DNA of 64,000 nucleotides. Origin: Kalaharituber pfeilii (lineage: Eukaryota > Ascomycota > Pezizomycetes > Pezizales > Pezizaceae). Numbering within the stretch: position 1 is the first letter of the stretch; each line of letters opens with the position of its first letter. Under the pieces are notes generated by a model. The model was not told the origin of the DNA and did not search any database. It saw nothing but the letters and a program-made list of their open reading frames with translations. The position numbers and the translations under genes are program-made. The stretch is from contig WHUZ01000008.1 in the NCBI GenBank assembly GCA_015179045.1, positions 1,557,501 to 1,621,500 on the forward strand, written 5' to 3'. Positions 1-11,722 of this stretch are shown piece by piece.

Positions 1-1884
1 GCCAAGATCCCCAGTTTGCAACATGATGTATCCCGGTTTCGTGAACCTCATGTTGACAGACTCGAACTTATTCTTTTTGGGGAAGAGCATGCGGCTAAAG
101 TCGAATGGAAGCCATGCAGCACCGCCACCGTTGTTGGTCAAGTCGATGATGAGGTGCTTGTGACCCGTTGCCTTAACATACTCAAGTCCTTTGTCGACCA
201 ATTGCGATGCCTCGTCGGTTATGAGATCAAAGGAGGTGATATCGAGAACTGCAGTCGTTCCATCAAGCGAGTAAAACTTGAGGTAACCATCAGAGGTGGA
301 ATTAAAGGCATCAGGATAACCTGGGCCTCCCTTAATAAGGGTAGGTTCATCGGTATTTTCATCAGGAGGCGCATCGTTAGTATCGTCCTCCTCATCCTCA
401 TCATCGTCCTCCTCATCCTCATAGTCATCCTCGTAATCATCCTCACCCTCATCCTCATCCTCATCCTGATCATCATAATCATCCTCATAATCATCCTCAT
501 AATCATCCTCATTATCATCCTCATAATCATCCTCGTCTTCAGGATACTCGTCCTCATGGGTTCGCCTCTGCAGCTTTTGGTTGAGTTTCCTCATCGCAAG
601 AATGTCCCTCTTTGTAATTTTCCGACGTCCTGAATGAGTATGGGAGCTGTGGTACTTGCCGCGAACAGCGTCCTTCAAGCTGGAATGAGGACTGCCATGA
701 TGCTTCTTGCCGCCTCTGCTCAACCCGTTTGTATGGTTGTTAGGGTCCTTCTTTCCACTACCCTTCGTGTGGTGCCCCTTCTTTCTGCCTTTGGATGTCT
801 TGTGTTTCGTCTTTAGGTCACCTTTGTGGTGAGACTTGGTGTGCTTCTTCTTCTCTAAATCAAGAGATGGAAGATTCAAGTCCGCCTGAATATGTTCAAT
901 TTCTTCGGGAGTGAGCTTCTTGATTTTATCCTTCCATTCTTCATCCGAGTACCAAAAGTAAGATGCCAAAGTGTCAATGCTTTTGAGGTATGGAATAATG
1001 GTATCATGAATCCTGACCTGCCACTCAACATCTACAGTCTCGTCATCGGCGAACTTGATGGTGAATTTCGGCTTTCCCGGCCATTGACTTCGGTACTGAA
1101 AGTAACCCATGAGTTCCACTTCACTGATTGTGGGAAATTGAGCCATGAGCATATTAAATCTGGTATCGGGGTCTGTGAAGCCCAAGTTCTCAGAAGTGGT
1201 ATTTGCAAGGTCTGTAAGGTACTCGAAAACCGGGACGCCATCAATCTCCTTGATTTCCTTACCAAGAGCGAACTGTTCATCCAGTGCCCAGATCTTGGGC
1301 TCTTTTGTAGGATCATCCGCAACGCTGACAATAGGATATGCATGTTCATAAGTTGCGCTAATGAGAACACGGGGTTCCAATAGACTATGGCCGTCGCGGT
1401 AGTTTGTCCAAACTTTGTAGATGTCCATACTGAAATCATAGAGGCCCTTGTACTTCTTCTTCTCGACATTCATCTTTATTTTTTCAAGCTCCTTTGCACC
1501 ATCATGTACTGGAATTTCAAGCTCGGGTGTAGGTGGATTCTTGAAATAAGTTTGATAGGAGATCAACTGGTGATAGTTCACGAGCCCCTCCGCAGTCTGC
1601 TTTGCATATTCATAGTTCAATGGCAGGGCACTTATACAGTCGTAGTACTTTTGGGCTGGGAAGTAATTGGATCCATCGGGATTACCTAAATAGGACGTTA
1701 GCCTCGTTAACAATCTCTGAATATTTGTCGAGAAATCCATACCTTCGTCTTCCAGGTACTTTGCAAGAGTGTGGCATGGGTCGCTTGTTGCTCTAACAGT
1801 GCCGGACAACAATGCAGTGGAAACAGCAAGCAATCCTACTGTCCTTGCACTCCGGATGCCATTTCTGGCTTCAAAGAAACGCAT
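1..1884 (-). CDS. Secreted S41-family peptidase-like protein, partial at the window edge
   Basis: The minus-strand frame is open from an ATG at 1884 to base 1 (628 codons, no stop), so the C-terminus lies outside the window. Residues 1 to about 32 form a signal peptide (basic start, hydrophobic core LLAVSTALLSG, then VRA), which points to secretion. NYRDGHSLLEP matches the DGH motif typical of fungal CPAF-like S41 proteins. HLIIDLTNNGGG near residues 575-587 matches the conserved core strand and glycine turn of the S41 fold. The region holding the later catalytic serine is probably outside the window, so activity cannot be judged. Between the two conserved parts is an unusual insert: Lys/His-rich at about residues 342-428, then an almost pure Asp/Glu/Tyr tract at about 440-505. 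The family call is fairly sure; substrate and role are unknown. Confidence 0.83.
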   Translation of the reverse strand, partial: MRFFEARNGIRSARTVGLLAVSTALLSGTVRATSDPCHTLAKYLEDEGMDFSTNIQRLLTRLTSYLGNPDGSNYFPAQKYYDCISALPLNYEYAKQTAEGLVNYHQLISYQTYFKNPPTPELEIPVHDGAKELEKIKMNVEKKKYKGLYDFSMDIYKVWTNYRDGHSLLEPRVLISATYEHAYPIVSVADDPTKEPKIWALDEQFALGKEIKEIDGVPVFEYLTDLANTTSENLGFTDPDTRFNMLMAQFPTISEVELMGYFQYRSQWPGKPKFTIKFADDETVDVEWQVRIHDTIIPYLKSIDTLASYFWYSDEEWKDKIKKLTPEEIEHIQADLNLPSLDLEKKKHTKSHHKGDLKTKHKTSKGRKKGHHTKGSGKKDPNNHTNGLSRGGKKHHGSPHSSLKDAVRGKYHSSHTHSGRRKITKRDILAMRKLNQKLQRRTHEDEYPEDEDDYEDDNEDDYEDDYEDDYDDQDEDEDEGEDDYEDDYEDEEDDDEDEEDDTNDAPPDENTDEPTLIKGGPGYPDAFNSTSDGYLKFYSLDGTTAVLDITSFDLITDEASQLVDKGLEYVKATGHKHLIIDLTNNGGGAAWLPFDFSRMLFPKKNKFESVNMRFTKPGYIMLQTGDLG

Positions 1885-4800
1885 TATGATAACCTTCAAC
1901 CAATTGCACAACTACCACCAAACACTCCGTAAAAAGCTCCGTTAAAGTATCAATGCAATGAAACAGGCACAACACACAGAAGGAAAACAGAAATGGACAA
2001 ATCTCACAGAACCAAAGGGGAGAATTTGGCTCAAACTGTGAGAAGTGAATGAGGGGAAGCGGTGGGGGAGGGGGTGAGGCAGCATCTTTAATAAGTGCCA
2101 GCAAACGATTTGTGACCTCTCTCAGCCTTCAGCGCCAACCAAGCACCCGCAGTAGTTCCCACACATGGGCTGTGCATTGTCTGAGGCTTCAGACTGCTAT
2201 TCTGGAGTGAGGCTCGATAGCCCTGTCAGATCATTGGCTGCCTCTCCGCTTTCATGCATGGATACATGTCAATTTTCGCTTCATGCATGGAGCTAGGGCT
2301 GGGTTCCTATTGGCGTGTTTGAGGCTGAGCTCACTACTTAGCACTCAGGAATATCGTAAACTGTTAGCAAGAATCGTTAGTGAGTACCTTGTGTCAAATT
2401 CCCTGCCACAAAGCACGATTATTGGACACTATATCCAAGCCCGGTGAACGAACCAGCTACAGATTGCTTGGAGGGGAGAATGAATTACTCTGCATTGACT
2501 TCGTTAATCGATCAGTTGTCTGACCTTCCCTCGCTGTCTGCAACTATTTGCAGAGCCTATAGATCTGTTGGGTAAGCATACTTATATTTCTTCTGTGCTC
2601 AATGAAGGTCAACTCTTCCGGACCGGCGTCTGCATCGGCTTTTCTGGGTGCACTTGGCCTTTCCTAAATGTGTACTTCTTAACTTATCTCTTATGTACCC
2701 AACTCAATCACTTTGAACCCCCATCGACTTTGTGCCGCCTATGGTGCCCAGTCTTGGTGCCACTCGCAGCCACAATCCCACGAGTTATTGTAAACGGACA
2801 GGCATGCCTCCTCTTGTGCACAGCACAATGGTGGGCCATTCCGGAGTGTCCCTCAAGTCAATTGCACCTCCGTGAACAGCCTGACACATGACTTGGGCGA
2901 TGCATCGTCTATCTATGGCGCAATGAGTTAGGCAGGTCCTGGCCGACTGCCAGCGCGTGAGAATCAGAAGCGAAGCACAAGAGAACGGCGTGGTTGCACT
3001 CGGCCCTTGTACGCTCCATAGGGCAGAGAGGGGTAGCCTGCAGAGGGGAGGAGGGGGGAGGGGGCAGGGCGCGAGGGCCAGCCACGCCAGCCTGCAGCCA
3101 GTCAGTCCGGCTCTGTCACACAAGGCCTTACCCTGGCATCTTGGCATCAGATTGCCTGTTTCGGCTAGCACGGACTAAATTTGGGTGTTGCGTGCAGGGC
3201 AGCGGGGCACAAAGGTGACACCAGCTGTAGAACCCCTCCCCCTCAGACCTTGTACAGCCACGATGGTGGTGGTATTGTACTGTTATATATATCTCGCGAT
3301 GCCAGAGTGTTTTACAGTACACTGCCTCCACGACCCGGGCACGGGATGAGAGTAAGGTCAACTGCGATCGGCCTCTGCCGTCTCGGACCTAATATCACTC
3401 AAAGAAGTAGTCTCGATCATGTTTAGGATAACAAAACTGCAGTGATCCAGTTGCCCGTATTACCTTACTCTTGAGCTTGACATGTGGTGGTGACCAGTCA
3501 CACAAACCCGTAGCATGGTGGCACAATGAATTCTCTAGGCCCATCTGCCAACCTATCCTCTACTCAAGTGCTGTTCAAACATCCAGTTGCAGAATGCCCA
3601 CCGATTCATCTCAGCAACCAGGAATCGTGTTTAGCTAGTACTTAGTCTCAAGGCAGTGCTTACTTCTCGGAGAGTTCATTATTACCACGTGCTTCTACTA
3701 GTATAGCCAGTAAAACTTAATAATCCCGGCGCCTTAATAGTAATTTCAGGAATATCATGGACATGCCCCGATCGGCCGGACTGGGGTTGCCACACGCTAA
3801 GCTGCTTTTGCTGCATGACTACCGATTGATGCTTTCGGCCGTACTAGTGCTAGAATTGAAACATTCCGGATACTTTACAATTGCCCAGACTTTTTTTACC
3901 GGAAATCTCTGTAGCATATCTGCGTAGTAAGTTCCATTAGTCTAGCTATAATAGCACCCAGTCTTCTGAAGTCCTTCTGCCTCTTTTAAATTACATTCTT
4001 ATTATAAAACTGAACGTTCACGGATAGTGGACTGCGCCATCAGACGTAAGAAATATTCATACTACCTATCAAGGCACCTGCTGCAACACCACTGACGCCA
4101 ACATCTCGATCCAACATAGAACCACCAGACACCTCACATTACCAACTGCATGTAGAGATAGGTATGACTCTTACCCCCCTCCTCCTCCTCCATTTTATCC
4201 CCCATACACATGAGACATATCCCGCATTGGCCACTTCTTTTGCTTAGTAGCGGCGCACCTCACTTAGCCTTATCCAAGGTCCATTCATCAGCCAAGTCCC
4301 GACTACACTAGTAACCAATTGCAGTGTGCCTTCCCAATCCCCCCCGAGAACAAGTGTGATAATCTCTTAAGTGTCCAGCCTGAATTCACCCAAGATACAT
4401 ACATAGCTCTCCTTCTACAAATGGAAGTTTCATACACAGGCAATGTCCTGAACAGGAACCTTCTATGAAGTGAGGAAGTTCTGCAGTCAGCCGAACATGG
4501 GATCAAAATGTAGTGTGTCGTCTAGTTCCTCCTTAGGTGGAAGAGATTATCAGACCTAATTAGTATTTCTGCGCATCAGATACTTGGCTAGTCTGACTGA
4601 TACTTAGGCCCGACTACGTATAGCCGAAATTCCAAGTGGCAACTATGGCAACCAAACGGTTTCTGTGTGACGCTAGAGTCGTTTCACACGAAACTAAACC
4701 GTGAGTTGACGCCCGCAAAAATTGGGAACTGTCCAACAGAGGCCAAGTATCATTTCGCTTGCTATAGCAAACTGCATCACACTATTGCATCGCATTCATG

Positions 4801-5155
4801 ACATTGACATCGCCACTATTATGGCAGAACTCAACCCTCACAATATCCCCACTCTGGACCTATTATTGGCAATTGGAATGGAAATAACAGAGTACATGTT
4901 GTTATTTTACAACAAAACTCCTATGCGGACATCAGCATTGCAAGGAAATGTGTACTTACAGCAGGTCTATCAATAGTTCAGCAAACCTGTCGTGTCCTTT
5001 GGAAGGTCCTCTTTGCTTGCAGTTCTGACATTTTGGGTAGGCTGAATGAGTGCTGTAGCAGAAGGCATAGACAGTGATAGTGATCGCAGTGGTAGCTGGA
5101 GACTCGGAATGCGGTAGCTGCAATTGACAGGTTTGACATTGATGGCCGCGGGATC

Positions 5156-5200
<45 letters not shown>

Positions 5201-5785
5201 ACAATGAGAATGTAGCAAGCGAACATTCAAGTTGCCGTTTTTTTTTGCACCGCGTATCTGTAGGTACATAGTCAAGTTGTAGCAAACAAACACTTCCCCA
5301 GTTCCAGTTGCACCTCTTACGCCTTGGCCATTCAAATTGATGCTAGGTCTAAACCATCTGATACGACCTACTGCAGCCTCTAAAGTTGCCAAAAAGGCTT
5401 ACATCCCCAACACAAACAACTAGCCTCACACTCACCAATAGCATCCTCGTCATATAAAGCCCGAGTGCAAAATGTCATAATTATCATGTCGTAATATTTC
5501 AAGCTACAAACTGTACTCATTTTCCATTTCCTCATTACCATAGAGTGGCAGAGGAACCCACACATCGGTATCACCCTTTAAACCCAAGTCAAAACAAACA
5601 ATACAAAACACCATACAAGATGTAGCTACAGTTAAAAACCTGAGTCTTGTAGACTAACCCATAAGATACCACCTTAAAGAACAGTACCCACCAGAGAAAC
5701 CCCAAAGTAAATATATGATGGCTAACACAGCAAGCCACCCAGATTTCTCCTGCTATTCCACCCAGCTTCTACCGTCCTATCAAAG
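1885..5785. other. Gene-free stretch of 3.9 kb
   Basis: I see no convincing coding region. Short open frames are in GC-rich or low-complexity sequence and resemble no protein I know. The first 150 bp hold the presumed promoter of the S41-like gene. Short direct repeats built on TTCATGCATGGA lie near 2250-2295, and a C-rich/CTC tract lies at 4165-4190. A long poly-T run at 5160-5198 is listed separately. Confidence 0.6.
5160..5198. repeat. Poly-T run of 39
   Basis: An uninterrupted T tract. Read on the minus strand it could be the poly(A) tail of a retroposed sequence, but the flank (ending ..CATTGTGC before the A run) does not match the short retroposon family found elsewhere here, and I found no target-site duplication. 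Confidence 0.7.
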
Positions 5786-7233
5786 CTAATTGCCATCATT
5801 ATCTTCCTCTTCTTCATCCTCCTCCATATCCAACATCATCATCCCTGAACTACTGCTCCCCGCCATGACCTTCTGCCTCTCAACCTCCTTTTCCTTCTCC
5901 CTCTTCACCCCCTGCGAGGGCCACGCCCCTTCCGCATCCATAAAACTGTCCTCCCCCACCTCTGCCGTCTTCTTCTCCCCACTTTCCTTTACCTTGCCCT
6001 TCCCCTTCTCCTCCGTCCCTACCTCCTCCCTCTCCATTCTCTCCCTCTCCCTTCTAATCCTCCTCTCCAACGCCTTGTCTTCCTTCACGTTCCTCTCTGC
6101 CAACCACTTCGGACACCCCGCTGCCGGACATTGAATACAGCGTTCCCCCTTCCCACTCCTTATTAGCGCCGCTGCTTGCAATGCTGTCATGAGCTCCTGT
6201 GGTTTTTCATCGGACCCGATATCCCTTGCCCACACCCCCTTCCTAATCATCTCCAATATCGCCGACTTCTCAAATGAATGCGGACACAATGCAGATGTAA
6301 CTGGGTGAACGAATGGAAGCAACGTAATTGGGCATTTGACCGGTATCCTGGATCCCTGAAGCACGAGATCATCCGAATCTTTTGCGTCCGGAAACCATTG
6401 CGATTGCGGCGGCATCGGTTCGCCCGAATGCTGCGCTTCCCAAATCACCTTTCGAAACTCAACATACTCCGCAACATTCCCGTATCGTTTCATCATACTC
6501 CTCCTCTCCCTCAGCTCCCTCAACTTTCTCACTCTCTCCTCATACACTTTCCACAATCCCTCCTTCTCCACCCCTTTAACTTCTTCTTCCTCATCTGTCG
6601 TTGCCTCTTCCTCACTACTACTCACCTCCTCTCCCTCCTCTTCCTCTGCCTCTTCTCATCCCTCTTTCTCCTCCGCTCCTTCCGTTTATTATCCCTATTT
6701 ACCTTAACCCCATCCCACCCCCCCGCAACCAATGCCACTTTGTTCCTCACCACATCCCCCGCCTCCCCTGCCTCCCACGCAGCATCCACCATCTCTCTCG
6801 CCACTTTCTCCATTTCGACTAACACCCTCCTTCCCTCTTTGACCTCCTCTGCCTCCTCTGCGACATCTTCATCCTCATCCTCATCATCCCCATTGTCCCC
6901 CTTAATCCCCTTCCCAACCTCCTTCTTTGCCTCCTTCACAAAATCAACAGGTGGCATTCGCTCTGCCAGGTCACCTGCCGCGTCCCCCAAAACCCGTAAT
7001 GCATCTGCGATAAATCGTCTGGTGGAGCTGTTCTCAGAGCGAAGATTGCTGGAAAGGGCATTGAGGTGGGCGGAATGGGCCGGGCTGAGAGGGAGTTGAG
7101 GAGGTTCGTAGCGGATGGAGACAGAGGTGGAAGCTCCATCTTTGCGGGAGGAACGGGGGGTGGAAGGGCCAGGAGTGGGGCGGGATTGGGAGTGGGGTTG
7201 GTGCAGGCGGCGGCGGGGCGGGGCGGTAGACAT
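5786..7233 (-). CDS. nse2: Nse2/Mms21-type SP-RING SUMO E3 ligase of the SMC5/6 complex
   Basis: Two exons, 7233-6703 and 6628-5786, give 457 residues. The proposed 74-bp intron starts GTAAAT and ends in AG; it is needed because the two open frames are out of phase, and its branch site is weak, so the exact splice is an inference. The C-terminal half holds an SP-RING: CPITLLPFVHPV, LCPHSFEKSAIL, QCPAAGCPKWL, then a basic helix ending ALERRIRRERE. This order and spacing is that of Nse2, whose SP-RING recruits SUMO-Ubc9; the family acts in DNA repair and chromosome segregation in the nucleus. The N-terminal part is Pro/Ser/Arg-rich, followed by acidic and charged helical segments that would fit the Nse2 helices binding Smc5. 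The tail is long and acidic (EEDEEEED). Siz/PIAS ligases are less likely because there is no PINIT domain. Confidence 0.83.
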
Positions 7234-7376
7234 GTTGAAGGAATTGCGATGAATGTCGATGTTGGTTGTGACGTTTTGCCCCGCAGGAATCAGGACTTTA
7301 AGAGCTCAAATGCAGCTGTGTAGTTGAAGTAGTCTGGTTGTTGTTGGGGTTGAGTCTAGTAGTTACAGCATCCCAA

Positions 7377-7403
7377 TTTTTTTTTTTTTTTTTTTTTTTT
7401 TTT
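7377..7403. repeat. Poly-T run of 27
   Basis: A homopolymer just upstream of the nse2 start. The adjacent sequence does not match the short retroposon family, and no flanking direct repeat is evident. Confidence 0.7.
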
Positions 7404-7547
7404 CGATGTTGTGAGGTTCTGCCCCCGTTCCCCGTATTGCTGTCTCAAACCGATTCTTACTTCGGGAAAACGCGTTTATTGATGTCGCGTAAGTCTTGGC
7501 ATTATCTAGAAAGTACAATAAACACATGAGTCATGTGCTCATACATA

Positions 7548-8578
7548 CAGTCACATGGCAAAAGAAAGTGTACACCTAAATTTGCATAATTTGATGTCTT
7601 AGACCTGCATACGCGCTATTACCGCCAGTAACGCCAATAAGGAACATTGAAATGGAGTTGAATTGTAAGATTGGGGCAAAGTAAAATATGAAGATAACTC
7701 TTGAAGGAGATTAAAGGTCAATAAGAAATATACTGTCACCTATCTATAACTATATCTACCTAAAACAGAAATCTACCCTATTCATAAAGACTCTCAAGTT
7801 CGTCTCTTCTGCCAAACCTGCCATCTCACTAACTAAACATGCCGCCTCATCTACCAAAGTTAGGTCTCTTCCTAGCTCTCTACTTCTGATAGCCCTTATG
7901 CTGGAGGTTCCGATCGAGGGTTCGCGAGTGAACTTAGTTGTCTAGAGTTTCCTTTAGATTTTCCTGTAAGAGAGCTTTGATAGAGATGGGTCGCAATCAA
8001 GCAAAGCAGTGATAGAGTCCATAACATTCTCACTTAGCTTTTTTGGACTTCCACTCTTAGGCATATTTTCAGCAGTGCCTCGCTCCTTGTAACACTTAAG
8101 AAAAGCTTGAATAGTACTCTTAGGCCAACCCAATTGATCTGCAATCTGTTGAAATGATGACCCTTGCTGGTGCAGAAGGACAATTTAGCCTTTTTCAAAG
8201 TCAGTCATCTGTTTCTTAGGAGCAGTAGTGTTGGTACTAGTAGAAGAGGCGGTACTGGAGGCAGAAGTGCCGGCAATATTAGCTGAGGAGGCAGCAGTTT
8301 GAGTTGATATTATTAGGTAGGATTTTGTAAATTCGGCTGTCAGTTACCTGTAGGCAGCTGTAGATTTTTCCTTAACTTCCGGTCCCTTTAGGAGTCGACT
8401 TTATATTTTTTTCTACTCCTTAATTTTGAAAATTGTCTCCAGGTCAGAATTCCCAATATAGTACAATGTTGTGAGACATACGCACGCTTATGTCCAAGAT
8501 ACGCGCGTGTGGTATGTCTTAATCAAGCACAGGCCAAAGATTATGCAAAGGTGTACACTTTCTTTTGCCATGTGACTG
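7548..8578. mobile_element. Tc1/mariner-type element with perfect terminal inverted repeats
   Basis: The left end starts CAGTCACATGGCAAAAGAAA at 7548, and its exact reverse complement ends at 8578; identity runs about 30 bp inward (through GTGTACACCT). Each end is bordered by TA (7546-7547 and 8579-8580), the target duplication of this superfamily. Length is 1031 bp. Inside, on the minus strand, is a broken transposase remnant (separate entry). The ends are far better preserved than the coding part, which suggests mobilisation in trans by another copy, or recent insertion of an already dead copy. Confidence 0.88.
7790..8208 (-). pseudogene. Tc1-like transposase fragment, DNA-binding domain only
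   Basis: From an ATG at 8208 the minus strand reads MTDFEKG, stop, IVLLHQQGSSFQQIADQLGW, PKSTIQAFLKCYKERG, then KSGSPKKLSENVMDSI. This is the helix-turn-helix part (QQIADQLGWPKSTI) plus the second DNA-binding subdomain of a Tc1-like transposase. At least three in-frame stops occur (after FEKG, after SYRKI and after RKL), and the DDE/D catalytic domain is absent before the element ends. It cannot make an active transposase. Its position inside perfect Tc1-type ends supports the assignment. Confidence 0.8.
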
Positions 8579-8580
8579 TA

Positions 8581-9239
8581 TATCCGTTCTTGCCCTTTGG
8601 GATTCTAAATATATTGGAGACATTCCTTCATGATTTTTTATCCAAAATTCATGACCCTTCTCCCTATTCTCCTAATATAACAGGGCATTTGGACACCAGA
8701 TGCCATTCATCCTCCACGACTCCCTCGAGACTTCACATGTCATTTGTACCCTAGGAATTCCTTGCCATCTACGTGTATTGCATTCGGATTTGTGGCAACA
8801 TTTTGGACATGCATCAGATATTGGGTTGGTGGGAGGGCGTAGTTAGAAGAACGTTAGAATGCACTAACGCATGGGACGTATTCAATTATCATGATGCTGC
8901 GCCCGCGCATTAGGACGCATTTTCGTTATTGCTGATGTAAGATTTCGGATGGCTCTTATTTTGAAGGTAAAATTATGACGTTGCCCTTGATATCAACTCA
9001 CTCCGAAAAGATTAATACCTTGTCAGCGGATGAACATAGTATTCAAATTCCCACTTTCAATAATATTTTTGGTATCGATCATTTGTCCAGGGGCCGGAGT
9101 AATGGCAGGGGGAAATAACAGATAATCTGAATAAGTGTAAGTATAAGATTTAGGGGCATTGAAAAGTAAAGAAGCCTTACTATTAGGTTGCTTCGAAGTA
9201 TGCTGTAGATTAAGTGTTCTATGATGCCTTATGCTTGTC
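8581..9239. other. Gene-free stretch
   Basis: A/T-rich sequence between the Tc1-like element and the eroded gene. I see no gene, repeat pair or RNA gene in it. Confidence 0.5.
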
Positions 9240-10194
9240 ATGCTGTACCTAAGGGTCTAGTCGTAGAGAGGTCTTGAGCAGTCTAATGGGATACTCTCAA
9301 ATGGTTTTTGTCAAACGAAGTTGGTGAAGGTATTCGGTTCTGCTTAGCATGTTCTCGCCAGGTTCGAATATGGCCCTGTGAGAAAAAAATAACTATAAGA
9401 ATACGTTTTCGTATAAAGAGTTGATAGTCTTGTTAACGATGCATGCTCTGAGGTCAACAAGAAACTGATTGGAGCCCAAAAGAGCATACATGGTCTCGAA
9501 CTTATAGAACTTGATATATATATGGATGGAAGGTCATTCATATCCTTGAACTTGAGCTCTGGATTTGCATTCACCAATGAATTACAAAGTTTATCTACAT
9601 TTTTAGCATACTCTGATGCCCAATTCTTCCGCCATTCTTATATCCATTTATATGCAAGCTGGAATCTATTGGAATTATAGTCCACACCACCTGGAATTTC
9701 AGCTGCAGTATCGATTATTTGAATGATGACTTCATTGAAAACATAGAAATATCAGACAAAATGAATTCGGCTAAGGCGGAGAAGTCTGCGAAAGACTTTG
9801 CTACTATTGTCAAATTGATCTTGACAATTTCTGAGTATTATACTCTCTTTTCTTCCCATGGCAGGGGGGAATTGGAGCCACCACCAGGCAGAGGGTAGAA
9901 GTGTCTGTCAATTATTGCCTAAAATTCATCACTTGATGTACTCAAGGGAGTCTATTGAGCCCAACGTTAGTATCCAACAGTACTAATATGAATTAAGATC
10001 TTACAAAAAGTCTATATGTTTCATATGCCACTTCACTTTCCTTGTACATGTCATCATCGAAATCTTGTCCAAGTTGGCATTCCCCAACTTGTTCTTCTTG
10101 GGGGATGATAATCTTCATCATCGAGGTTATCATCATTGAAAAAAGTTTCGTTCAAATCGGTGGTAATTTGTCTGTAATCCTGAGGCTGCTCCAT
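9240..10194 (-). pseudogene. Eroded protein-coding gene of unknown family with a recognisable intron
   Basis: On the minus strand a start at 10194 reads MEQPQDYRQITTDLNETFF, then an acidic segment; a frame change leads to GQDFDDDMYKESEVAYETYRL. A probable intron follows (GTAAGATC.., perfect branch site TACTAAC, acceptor CAATAG near 9960). Downstream pieces in shifting frames read RHFYPLPGGGSNSPLPWEE, FADFSALAEFILSDISMF, EIPGGVDYNSNRFQLAYKW, EWRKNWASEYAKNVDKLC, LVNANPELKFKDMNDL and NQFLVDLRACIVNKTINSL, interrupted by several stops and frameshifts. The consistent protein-like composition and intact splice signals argue for a decayed gene copy, not chance. The preserved intron means it did not arise by retrocopying. 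I do not recognise the family. Boundaries are approximate, the 3' one most of all. Confidence 0.5.
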
Positions 10195-10972
10195 ATAGAC
10201 TGTACTTGCAGGGTTATTCAGTATGCAGATCCGAGTACCTATAGCCTATAAGCCAGATACCACACTTGACCTAGGATGTCAAGACTGGACATGGGATAGG
10301 GGACAGATTTATAGCAGTCGGAGGGGTCGGCCAAGAGCACATAGAGATTTGATGGCAGCGGCGATTGCACGGAGGAACGGCTGGTGGAGGTGTTCTCGTG
10401 CCCAGACTTTAGGTTAAGTGTACTATGCGTGTCTACCGTTCATATTGGCTCCACGTGGGTGACCCATGATGTACTTGCATAATACAGTATACTCTCGATA
10501 TAAGAATATGTTCGATATAAGAATATGACTGGCCCTTCCCCATACAAATTAAGAATAATTTCGTTAAAAGGAAGTTCTTAATTTTTTGTTGCTTAGTCAT
10601 GTACATATTTTTCTATCGAGTATGCGCTAATACTAGTTGGGGAGCTTATGCACTTCTCGGCATCATTTCCATGTACCGTATATCATATACACACACTTGA
10701 TCTAAATATAATTCATCATTACAATCAGCCGTAGAATTCTTTGAGTGCACAATTTACTTAAGTGAACCTCCTGATTTGATTCATATACTCATCATGCCTC
10801 CTGCTGGAGCTCCTGAACATCAAAATTAAACCCAAGCCGAGTGTCAAGATATACAAGAATATGTAGCACAAATTCCAAAATGCGGCTGGTGGGCAATCAA
10901 ACGGTGGTATGAGCAAAAGTGTCTGGATAAGACATGAAGCTTTCAAACCAGCGATGCAACGTACCAAACATA

Positions 10973-11378
10973 AGCGGTATTCAGATTAGAAAAATCTGGC
11001 CAGATTTTCCGGATTTCAGAATTTTATCAAGTCCGGAAAATCCGGTCATCTCCATACAAAATTTTATCTGGTATTTTCATGTTATAAACCAGTTAAACCG
11101 GTTTATTTTCGCGTTTTTTTGCAGAAAAAATCCGGTCGGATTTTTGCGACAACTGCACGAGACTAACAACTGCATATATATGATGCATTTTGCGGGCCTT
11201 GATGCAATATTCAGGACTTGGTGTGCATAAATTCCGGTGGATTTTTGGACCCAAAACCAGTTTCCGATTTGACAAAAAATCCGATTTTCACAAGAGCGTA
11301 CTCAGACTACAGACCGGATAAACTGGTTTGTCCGCCGGATTCCATTTTATATGAGGACAGTCTAATCTGAATACTGCT
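10973..11378 (+). repeat. MITE copy 1, inside the pogo-type element
   Basis: A 406-bp unit with terminal inverted repeats AGCGGTATTCAGATTAG / CTAATCTGAATACTGCT, flanked on both sides by ATA, a possible 3-bp target duplication. The interior is rich in repeated AAATCTGG/CCGGA words. It shares long stretches, including GTGCATAAATTCCGGTGGAT, with the second copy in the opposite orientation. It encodes nothing. Confidence 0.72.
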
Positions 11379-11394
11379 ATAGACAAGAATCAAA

Positions 11395-11722
11395 AGTAGT
11401 ATTCAGATAAGACCGTCTCCATAGAAAATGAAATCTGGCAGACAAACCAGTTTATGCAGTTTGTACTCTGAGTATCCTCTTGGGAAAATCATCAAATCCG
11501 AAACTGAATTTAGATCCAAAAATCCACCGGAATTTATGCACACGAAGCCTTGAATGCTGCATCTGGACAACAATATGCAACACTATATGCAGTGGTCCCA
11601 AAACTCCAACAGAATTTATTTTGCGAAAAATAAACTGGTACAACCAGTTTAGACCTTGAAAAAACCAGATAAAATTTGAAATCTGAAAAATCCGGCCAGA
11701 TTTTTCTAATCTGAATACCGCT
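11395..11722 (-). repeat. MITE copy 2, inverted relative to copy 1
   Basis: The reverse complement of this unit follows copy 1 from end to end (ends AGCGGTATTCAGATTAG and CTTATCTGAATACT), with an internal size difference (328 against 406 bp). The two copies lie only 16 bp apart in opposite orientation, so a transcript across them could fold into a long imperfect hairpin. Confidence 0.72.

Noticed and set aside
1032..1469. 145-codon minus-strand frame inside the S41-like gene
   Set aside because: It is out of phase with the continuous frame that carries the signal peptide and S41 motifs.
5160..5290. Poly-T tract as another member of the short retroposon family
   Set aside because: The adjacent sequence lacks the family core, and no target-site duplication is visible.
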